Shown one piece after another: positions 14,006-19,562 of a stretch of DNA of 19,562 nucleotides (positions are counted from its first letter, which is position 1; every line of letters starts with the position of its first letter). The DNA is from Bradyrhizobium sp. (GTDB lineage: Bacteria > Pseudomonadota > Alphaproteobacteria > Rhizobiales > Xanthobacteraceae): the NCBI GenBank assembly GCA_028290305.1, contig JAQGKC010000194.1, positions 1 through 19,562 on the forward strand, read 5' to 3'. A program made the translations under genes and the position numbers. The notes beneath the pieces were generated by a model, which did not search any database, was not told the DNA's origin, and worked only from the letters and a program-made list of their open reading frames with translations.

Positions 14006-16213
14006 CTAAGACGACGACTTCAGCGAATTTGTATCGATCGGCAGGCTGCGTAGGCGCTTGCCGGTGGCGGCGAAGATCGCATTAGTGACTGCGGCACTGA
14101 CAATGGCCGTCGGAGCTTCACCAACGCCACCTGGAGCTTCTGCGTTCTTAATCAAGTGCGTCTCCACCACCGGCACCTCGTCGATACGCATCGGCAGATA
14201 GCTGTCGAAATTGTTCTGCTCGACGCGTCCATCCTTGAAAGTGATTGACCCATGGAGCGCAGCGGTCAGCCCGAAAAGCGTTCCACCCTGAACCTGTGCT
14301 TCGATCGTATCGGGATTGACGTACATGCCGCAATCAATCGCGCAGACGATCCGCTTGACTTTGACAGAGCCATCGGCCGCCACCTCGACCTCGGCGACCT
14401 GCGACGTGTAACTCCCGTATGCGAATTGTACCGAAATCCCGCGGCCATGCCGCACGGGAAGTGGTGATCCCCACCCTGCTTTTTCTGCGGCAAGGGACAG
14501 AACAGCAAGCGCTCGCGGATTGTGGCCAAGCAATCCCTTGCGATAAGCGACGGAATCCTGCTTCGCAGCATGCGCGAGCTCATCTATGAAGCTTTCGACC
14601 ACAAAAACATTGTGAGTCGGTCCGACGCCACGCCACCAAGACGTCCGGACACCAGGGGGCTCGACCCGGACAAAGTCGACGTGGATATTGGGCAGTGCAT
14701 AGGGCGGCTCAGCCGCCGCTTCTACGGCATCGGGGTCCAATCCGTCCTTGACGTAAGGGGGATAATAGCGAGCCATGACTGAGGAGCCGGCGATCCGATG
14801 CGTCCAGGCAACCGGCTTGCCGGCCGCATCAAGTCCGGCCGACAGCCGATCGAGATAGTACGGCCGATACATATCGTGCTGGATGTCTTCCTCGCGGCTC
14901 CAGATCACCTTCACCGGACCATCGACGTGCTTGGCGATCTTGACAGCCAGCACCGTGCCATCGGCCTCCAGCCTTCGGCCGAAGCCACCGCCAATCAGAT
15001 GATTGTGAATCTTGACCGCATCCTTTGGCAGACCGGTGAGTTCGGCCACCAGAGACCGCGTGATCGTAGGTGCCTGCGTCCCGACCCAGATGTCGCAACG
15101 ATCCTTCTGCAGATGAACGGTACAGTTCATCGGCTCCATCGCTGCATGGGCCAGGAAAGGCACCTGATAGACGGCGTCAACCCGTTGCGCTGCCTCCGCA
15201 AGTGACTTTCCCGCATCACCGACGTTACGAGCGACAGCGCCCGGCTTTTTGGATTCCTCCTCCAATTGCTTGACGATATCGGCGTTGCTGACCTTGCCAT
15301 TCGGCCCGTCGTCCCACGTGATGGCAGCGGCCTCGAGACCCTTCTTCGCTGCACCCATGTGATCCGCTACCATGGCGACAGCTTCATCGATATTGACCAC
15401 CTGCCGGACGCCCTTCACTGCCAGCGCGGCCTTCTCGTCCACCGTTTTCGCTTTGCCACCAAGCACGGGCGAAATAGCAACCGCCGCAACCTTCATACCC
15501 GGCAGTCGCGTATCGATGCCGTAGAGCGCGCGCCCATCGACCTTTATTGCTGAATCCACGCGCTTGGCACGCGTGCCGATCAAGGTGAAATCCTTCGGAT
15601 CCTTCAATTTGACGATTGCCGCAGGCGGCACAGGCAATTTCGCCGCGGCGCTCGCAAGTTCACCGTAGCTCAGATGCTTCGAGCCTGACGCATCGAACAC
15701 GACGCCATCCTTGGCGCGGCAAGTCGCTGGATCGACATTCCATCGCTTTGCGGCTGCCGCAATCAACAGATTACGACCCATCGCCCCTGCCTGACGCAGC
15801 GGTGTCCAGAAGGCGCGGACAGAGGCGGAACCACCTGTATTTTGAATACCTATGATCGAGTTGACGTAAAGCGCATGATTTGGCGGCGCATGCTGAACCT
15901 GAACCTGGTCAAGCTTCACTTCCAGTTCTTCAGCGAGAAGCATCGAGAGCGACGTGTAAACCCCCTGTCCCATCTCGATCATCGGAATGACCAGGGTCAC
16001 GGCGCCGGTTGGATTGATCCGTATAAATCCGTTCGGCGCGAAAGTACCCGTGACCTCGTTTTCGACCACCTGCGAAGCAGGTGCCGCGAAGACGGACTCC
16101 GTGCTTGCACCGGTCAGCGCAAAACCAAGCAGCAAACCTGTGCCCTGAAGAAAGGCGCGCCGCGACATCGCTGCTTCATCGACAATCTGCTCTCTCAGAA
16201 TAAGCTCATCCAT
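14006..16213 (-). CDS. Xanthine-dehydrogenase-family molybdopterin-binding large subunit (isoquinoline 1-oxidoreductase beta/CoxL-like)
   Basis: 735 residues from ATG 16213, chosen because AGGAG lies nine bases upstream and the stop of the small subunit is four bases away. Longer starts would run into that gene. A twin-arginine signal SRRAFLQGTGLLLGFALTG (R18, R19) precedes a hydrophobic stretch, so the folded holoenzyme is probably exported or membrane-tethered via Tat. Molybdenum-cofactor motifs: GGGFGRR at 408-414 and the catalytic Glu E699 in GGVGEAP near the C-terminus. The architecture fits the two-subunit IorAB type, which hydroxylates N-heterocycles or oxidises aldehydes and passes electrons through 2Fe-2S centres to a cytochrome and not through FAD. 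The exact substrate is unknown. There is no FAD subunit or molybdenum-cofactor maturation gene in the window. Confidence 0.92.
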   Translation of the reverse strand: MDELILREQIVDEAAMSRRAFLQGTGLLLGFALTGASTESVFAAPASQVVENEVTGTFAPNGFIRINPTGAVTLVIPMIEMGQGVYTSLSMLLAEELEVKLDQVQVQHAPPNHALYVNSIIGIQNTGGSASVRAFWTPLRQAGAMGRNLLIAAAAKRWNVDPATCRAKDGVVFDASGSKHLSYGELASAAAKLPVPPAAIVKLKDPKDFTLIGTRAKRVDSAIKVDGRALYGIDTRLPGMKVAAVAISPVLGGKAKTVDEKAALAVKGVRQVVNIDEAVAMVADHMGAAKKGLEAAAITWDDGPNGKVSNADIVKQLEEESKKPGAVARNVGDAGKSLAEAAQRVDAVYQVPFLAHAAMEPMNCTVHLQKDRCDIWVGTQAPTITRSLVAELTGLPKDAVKIHNHLIGGGFGRRLEADGTVLAVKIAKHVDGPVKVIWSREEDIQHDMYRPYYLDRLSAGLDAAGKPVAWTHRIAGSSVMARYYPPYVKDGLDPDAVEAAAEPPYALPNIHVDFVRVEPPGVRTSWWRGVGPTHNVFVVESFIDELAHAAKQDSVAYRKGLLGHNPRALAVLSLAAEKAGWGSPLPVRHGRGISVQFAYGSYTSQVAEVEVAADGSVKVKRIVCAIDCGMYVNPDTIEAQVQGGTLFGLTAALHGSITFKDGRVEQNNFDSYLPMRIDEVPVVETHLIKNAEAPGGVGEAPTAIVSAAVTNAIFAATGKRLRSLPIDTNSLKSSS

Positions 16214-16217
16214 GATT

Positions 16218-16673
16218 TCAAACTCCTGCAGCGTGCTTGATCGCGGCGCGGATGCGCTGATAGGTTCCGCATCGGCAGACATTGCCCGACATGGCCGCGT
16301 CGATATCGTTATCCGTCGGCTTCGGCGTGTCCTTCAGCAGCGCCGCTGCCGACATGATCTGGCCGGACTGGCAGTAGCCGCACTGCACCACCTCCAGCTC
16401 CAGCCACGCCTTCTGCAAGGCCGCGCCCTGCGGCGCCTGGCCGATCGCCTCGATCGTGGTGACTGCGCTGTCGCCAACGCTGTCGACCGGCGTCTGGCAG
16501 GAGCGGACCGGCTGGCCGTCGACATGCACGGTGCAGGCGCCGCACAGCGCCTGGCCGCAGCCGAACTTGGTTCCGGTCATGCCGAGTACGTCGCGCAACA
16601 CCCACAGCAGCGGGATGTCGCCGTCGACATCGACGTCATGGGGTGTGCCGTTGATCTTTAACGTGAAAGCCAT
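16218..16673 (-). CDS. 2Fe-2S small subunit of molybdenum hydroxylase (isoquinoline 1-oxidoreductase alpha-like)
   Basis: 151 residues from ATG 16673, with GAGAGG six bases upstream. The start [19 protein letters not shown] is typical, while the upstream extension is Arg/Ser-rich non-coding. All eight cluster ligands are present: C39, C44, C47 and C59 (plant-ferredoxin-type cluster, [13 protein letters not shown]) and C98, C101, C133 and C135 (QCGYCQSGQ and VCRCGTY, the helical proximal cluster). It carries electrons from the molybdenum site in the partner subunit. The large subunit gene starts four bases after its stop, so they form a tight operon. The subunit has no signal of its own and is presumably carried across the membrane with its Tat-bearing partner. 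Confidence 0.95.
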   Translation of the reverse strand: MAFTLKINGTPHDVDVDGDIPLLWVLRDVLGMTGTKFGCGQALCGACTVHVDGQPVRSCQTPVDSVGDSAVTTIEAIGQAPQGAALQKAWLELEVVQCGYCQSGQIMSAAALLKDTPKPTDNDIDAAMSGNVCRCGTYQRIRAAIKHAAGV

Positions 16674-16764
16674 GGATGCCTCTCGCTGGCTGGGGGCTGA
16701 TAGGAAACAGCCGGCCGACCAGGACAGCGCCGGCCGGCTGCGTGCATCAATGGGCGCGCGTCGC

Positions 16765-17682
16765 TCACGGTCGAACGCGGATGATCGTCTTCCCCGGGCG
16801 TCGCTCGGTCGGGTTGAAGGCGGCGACGGCATCGTCGAGGGGCGCGATGTTGCCGATGTTCACCCGCAGTCGTCCGTCCCGCACCCGCTGGACGATTTCA
16901 CTCAGTTGGGCACGATCGGACTCGACAACGAAGTCAACCGTTCGGCCATCAGCGGGCCGTGCCTCGGTCGGGCCTGCGATGGTCACCAGCGTTCCTCCGG
17001 CTCGAATCACGCGCACGGACCGCTTCGCGATGTCGCCGCCGAGGACATCGAACACCAGATCGACTCCGCCGATATCTTCCAGAGTGTCGTTGTCGAGGTC
17101 CACAAACTCCTGCGCGCCGAAGTCGAGCGCCGTCTGACGGCCAGCAGCGCGTCCGGTGCCGATGACGTACGCCCCGGCCTCACGAGCGAACTGGGTTGCC
17201 ATCGAACCGACTACGCCGGCCGCACCGTGCACAAGGACGCTCTGCCCTGCGATAAGGCGGCCGTGCTCGAACAGTCCCTGCCACGCGGTCAGGCCCGGCA
17301 TCACGAGGGCCGCGCCCACCGTGAATTCAACATCTCCCGGCAGCGGCGCGAGGTTGCGTGCCTCGACGGCTACATACTCCGCCAGGGTGCCGTCGCGAGT
17401 CCAGTCCGTGAGGCCGAACACCCGCTGCCCTACCGACAGCCCCGTCGTGCCATAGCCAAGAGCGGTGACCACTCCGGCCAGTTCGTGGCCGGGGATCGAC
17501 GGTGTTCGGTCACGGCCGAGGCGGTCGGTCCAGGTCGGGGGCCACGTCAGCTCATCTCCGGTGAGTCCCGACGCATGAACCTGAACGACGACGTCGTTGA
17601 TCGCTGCCAGCGGCTCGGGCCGCTCCATGAGCCTCATCCCGGCGGTTCCCGCAGCCTGGTCCGTTACGACGATTGCCTTCAT
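16765..17682 (-). CDS. Zinc-independent MDR-superfamily NADP-dependent oxidoreductase (quinone oxidoreductase-like), copy 2
   Basis: 305 residues from ATG 17682, with GAGGAGA upstream. About 89% identical in protein to copy 1 at 148-1122, including [12 protein letters not shown] and the dinucleotide motif HGAAGVVG at 152-159. It ends at IIRVRP, the normal end for such proteins. It lacks the zinc-binding Cys residues of alcohol dehydrogenases. Expected role: NADPH-dependent reduction of a quinone or enone in the cytoplasm. It lies 91 bases upstream of the 2Fe-2S subunit gene on the same strand, so it may be transcribed into the molybdenum hydroxylase operon. That would suggest that the two enzymes act on one pathway (inference). 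The similarity to copy 1 stops at the ends of the coding sequence. Confidence 0.92.
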   Translation of the reverse strand: MKAIVVTDQAAGTAGMRLMERPEPLAAINDVVVQVHASGLTGDELTWPPTWTDRLGRDRTPSIPGHELAGVVTALGYGTTGLSVGQRVFGLTDWTRDGTLAEYVAVEARNLAPLPGDVEFTVGAALVMPGLTAWQGLFEHGRLIAGQSVLVHGAAGVVGSMATQFAREAGAYVIGTGRAAGRQTALDFGAQEFVDLDNDTLEDIGGVDLVFDVLGGDIAKRSVRVIRAGGTLVTIAGPTEARPADGRTVDFVVESDRAQLSEIVQRVRDGRLRVNIGNIAPLDDAVAAFNPTERRPGKTIIRVRP

Positions 17683-17803
17683 ACGAATTGTCTCCTCGGT
17701 TACTTAACTCTTTGCTGGATATGTTCCGGCGATAAAAGCCCGTTCGACATCTCATGCCAGCGGCCATGGATAGCTTCCGAACGTTTCTCAACCTCGTGGA
17801 GCA

Positions 17804-18322
17804 TCATAATAAAGAGTCGACGGTCCATCGATTAGAGCCAGCGAGACCCAGAAATAGGGCGCAGCACATCGCAGCGAATACAGAGTAGTCGAATGGCGAC
17901 TTGATCCCGAACGAGATCGCCATGGCTGAACCGAATAGGAAGAGCAGGCCCGCGCTGCTGAAAGCCGCCCACCGCAGCGCGAGTCCGAGTACCAGCGTAG
18001 CGCCAAACAGGAGCTCCAGCACCGTCGCGGCCATGCCGAGAAAGGGTATCATCCATGCTGGTGCGAACGCATTTACCTTGGCCGCGTAGCCCAAAAATCG
18101 CTCGAATGTTCCCCAGGAGACTCCGCGCTCGCCCGGATTGCCGTAGAACCCGAGCCGGTCGCTGACCGACAACAGGAACGAGACCCCCAGTGCCGCGCGG
18201 CTTCCCAGCGAAAAAAGATCGAGGGCAAGTGAAGCTCGTTGCTCCGCGGATCGCAGCTTGAGGATGGGTTGGCCACGCGAAGTGCGCAGGACGCTGCGAA
18301 GCGTTTCGGTTGTTACCATCAT
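17804..18322 (-). CDS. DoxX-family membrane protein
   Basis: 172 residues from ATG 18322. Four hydrophobic segments (about 40-55, 90-113, 118-140, 146-163) are separated by SDRLGFYGNPGERGVSWGTFERFLGYAAKVNAF, a loop of the type found in DoxX-like proteins. The C-terminal half carries GATLVLGLALRWAAFSSAGLLF. DoxX proteins are small inner-membrane proteins whose biochemical role is generally unclear; some are linked to quinone or thiol redox chemistry. A four-base overlap (ATGA) with the short ORF at 18319-18405 makes that ORF's strong ribosome site the probable entry point, since the gene has no good site of its own. Confidence 0.8.
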   Translation of the reverse strand: MMVTTETLRSVLRTSRGQPILKLRSAEQRASLALDLFSLGSRAALGVSFLLSVSDRLGFYGNPGERGVSWGTFERFLGYAAKVNAFAPAWMIPFLGMAATVLELLFGATLVLGLALRWAAFSSAGLLFLFGSAMAISFGIKSPFDYSVFAAMCCALFLGLAGSNRWTVDSLL

Positions 18323-18405
18323 GGCGCAATCTTACGGGTGGGTGGGGGCAGGAACTTTGGGAGCGAGACGGCGACAGCCAGGCCGACGGTCCGCGATAAT
18401 TTCAT
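18319..18405 (-). CDS. 28-codon signal-peptide-like ORF coupled to the DoxX gene
   Basis: MKLSRTVGLAVAVSL followed by PKFLPPPTRKIAP and TGA. A strong AAAGGAG stands eight bases before the ATG, and the stop overlaps the DoxX start (ATGA). The beginning is a textbook signal-peptide n- and h-region, but no mature protein follows. It may be the truncated start of an exported protein whose remainder was deleted, now serving as a translational leader for the DoxX gene, or a true small membrane peptide. Confidence 0.45.
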   Translation of the reverse strand: MKLSRTVGLAVAVSLPKFLPPPTRKIAP

Positions 18406-18614
18406 GGGGGTCTCCTTTGCTGCTCGCGCGGCACGGCGCAACGGTTTCAATCCCTGCCGAGGCGGCCGCGCGTGTTCGGCCTGCCCAGCGGACCTCAGCA
18501 TCGGACGCGGTCGGCGAAATTAGAAATTCCCTTTGGACATGCATTCGATAGCGTGAGGTATCGTCGTGCAAAGCGCTGTGCGCGCCGGCGTCCAGTCCGT
18601 CTGCGATCAGCCGT
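18406..18614. other. spacer, partly remnant DNA
   Basis: Upstream of the short leader ORF, in the direction of the leftward genes. The frame of the GNAT remnant continues open to 18495 but loses family resemblance after about 18621. Nothing else is recognised. Confidence 0.35.
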
Positions 18615-18901
18615 CGAGGAGTGCGCGTATTCGGGGTGTCGGGCCGCGTAGGAAGACATGAAAGGGCAGTCGCATTCACTCTTTTCCCGTCGCGTCGCAA
18701 CGCTTCGAAAACGCAATGCGCCAGCCGCGATCCATACCCAAGGCCGGACGGCTCTTGCGGCACCTCGGTATGGATCAGGACAATCCGTCCGTCTTCGACC
18801 TTTTAGTAGGCGACTGCGAGCGCGCCGTCGCCGAGGGGCATTTCCGGCTCATGGACGGATTGTCCGGATGTCACTTTCCACCTTCTGTCTCCCTCGCTCA
18901 T
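18615..18901 (-). pseudogene. GNAT-family N-acetyltransferase pseudogene (small YidJ/YjdJ-type)
   Basis: From ATG 18901 the reading is MSEGDRRWKV... then GALAVAY, an in-frame TAA (18803-18805), then KVEDGRIVLIHTEVPQEPSGLGYG and SRLAHCVFEALRRDGK. A frame change follows near 18675-18680, after which CDCPFMSSYAARHPEY follows in another frame. Joined, this gives the hallmark order of the small stand-alone GNAT family: HTEVP, G-x-G-x-(A/G)-S acetyl-CoA loop, and CPF...HPEY. Loss of one G in an expected GTG-GAA explains the frameshift. Two independent lesions make it a pseudogene and argue against a single read error. It lies 69 bases past the cytochrome c gene. Confidence 0.8.
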
Positions 18902-18970
18902 CAGTCGACAAAGTTAGTAGGCCCGTCTGCGATAGTCTGCTGGCCACTAGACGCCTCGCTCAACGAGCCG

Positions 18971-19348
18971 CTACTTCAACGTAGCAAGATAGGCAACGAG
19001 GTCCGCCCGGTCCGTCGGGTCCTTCAGCCCTGCGTAGGGCACCCTGTTTCCGGGAACCGCCTTCTGTGGCGACTCCAGATACGCATCGAGAGTCTTTGCA
19101 TCCCAGACAATGCCGGACTTCTTCATCGCGTCACTGTAGCGGAAGCCGGGGACCGTACCCGCTTTCCTGCCGATGGTTCCTTCCAGGCCCGGCCCGACGC
19201 GATTGGCATGATCCGTCGCGTGGCATGCTGCGCAAGCTTTGAAGATGGTTTTTCCGTGCTCGGCGTCCTGTGCGTAGCCGGGATTCGCGGTTGCTCCCGC
19301 AAGTACGAGCACCGCGATAAACGCCCCAATCTTTCCCGCGCCTTTCAT
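18971..19348 (-). CDS. small periplasmic c-type cytochrome (class I) lacking the usual Met ligand
   Basis: 125 residues from ATG 19348, with AAAGGA upstream. A signal peptide (MKGAGKIGAFIAVLVLAGAT, cleavage probably after GYA or nearby) precedes the heme site C39-A-A-C42-H43. The order is that of cytochrome c2/c550-like proteins: VGPGLEGTIGRKAGTVPGFRYSDAMKKSGI, WDAKTLDAYLESPQKAVPG, and DLVAYLATLK. The segment that should hold the axial Met (PG-x-x-M-x-(F/Y)-AG) reads PGNRVPYAGLKD, with Val at residue 103 coded GTG. The only Met besides the start is M75. It could accept electrons from the periplasmic molybdenum hydroxylase encoded nearby (inference from proximity). Confidence 0.9.
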   Translation of the reverse strand: MKGAGKIGAFIAVLVLAGATANPGYAQDAEHGKTIFKACAACHATDHANRVGPGLEGTIGRKAGTVPGFRYSDAMKKSGIVWDAKTLDAYLESPQKAVPGNRVPYAGLKDPTDRADLVAYLATLK

Positions 19349-19511
19349 TGGGAACGTCCTTTTTAGATCGGGATCATAGGTGGCGCGGCCGCGCAACGTA
19401 ATCGTTGAGTTCGTCGCCGAGTCGAAGCGCGAGTGCCTGTGTGTACCGAAAACTTAAACACGGGCGTAGTGGTGATGAAGTCCACCCAGGATGGTGCGTG
19501 AACTGATCACA

Positions 19512-19528
19512 CCGGTTCGCCGAACCGG
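19512..19528. repeat. 17-base palindrome
   Basis: CCGGTTCG and CGAACCGG flank a single C, a perfect 8-base inverted repeat. It lies about 165 bases upstream of the cytochrome c start. Possible protein-binding site or hairpin; no gene is recognised in 19349-19562. Confidence 0.5.
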
Positions 19529-19562
19529 GCGAGAAACCGGCGCATCTTTGTCCAATGACCGA

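Noticed and set aside
16456..17835. 459-codon plus-strand frame opposite the second MDR gene
   Set aside because: It parallels the 333-codon frame at 211-1212 only because the two MDR genes are duplicates. Both are shadows with no ribosome site of note.

Overview
The window is high-GC DNA with dense genes, good Shine-Dalgarno sites, four-base ATGA overlaps and short palindromic repeats of a kind common between genes in Bradyrhizobium and Rhodopseudomonas. An alphaproteobacterium of the Bradyrhizobium group is the best guess (inference; no rRNA or marker gene is present). There is no CRISPR array, tRNA, rRNA, complete insertion sequence or phage gene that I can see. It reads as an accessory, partly decaying stretch of a chromosome rich in redox enzymes.

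Layout, left to right. Positions 1-1122 (minus strand) hold a zinc-free quinone-oxidoreductase-like MDR gene followed immediately by the start of an alpha/beta hydrolase that runs off the left edge. After a spacer with a possible small Cys-containing protein gene (1343-1585, minus) comes a peroxiredoxin-like CPVC protein (1649-2182). Next is the leftover C-terminus of a sensor histidine kinase (2427-2564), which overlaps the start of a two-gene RND efflux operon (lipoprotein adaptor 2561-3793, pump 3790-6963). A small four-helix membrane protein with an internal repeat (7314-7715) ends inside a degraded fragment of a third MDR gene copy. Then come a His-rich polytopic membrane protein (8081-9106), a GMC oxidoreductase (9484-11172) and a DUF3095, cyclase-like protein (11245-12510). 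The last converges on an AraC regulator (12611-13630, minus) across an elaborate inverted-repeat terminator.

The right part is mostly minus strand: a two-subunit molybdenum hydroxylase (2Fe-2S subunit 16218-16673, Tat-signal molybdopterin subunit 14006-16213), a second full MDR gene about 89% identical in protein to the first (16765-17682), a DoxX-family membrane protein (17804-18322) translationally coupled to a 28-codon signal-peptide-like ORF, a GNAT acetyltransferase pseudogene with two lesions (18615-18901), and a small secreted c-type cytochrome (18971-19348) in which the usual Met heme-ligand position is Val.

How it fits together: most intact genes are oxidoreductases or membrane/periplasmic electron-transfer and export proteins, which suggests oxidation of small organic or aromatic compounds plus efflux and peroxide protection. 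No single pathway can be proved from the sequence. The two full MDR copies lie in the same orientation about 15.6 kb apart. At least six truncated gene pieces (histidine kinase tail, MDR tail, two signal-peptide starts, a hydrolase-like start beside the AraC gene, the GNAT gene) and two families of dispersed repeats show a history of rearrangement. I do not see a clearly new defence or mobile system. The most unusual items are the Met-less cytochrome, the His-rich membrane protein, the triple occurrence of one MDR gene, and the repeat-associated gene remnants.
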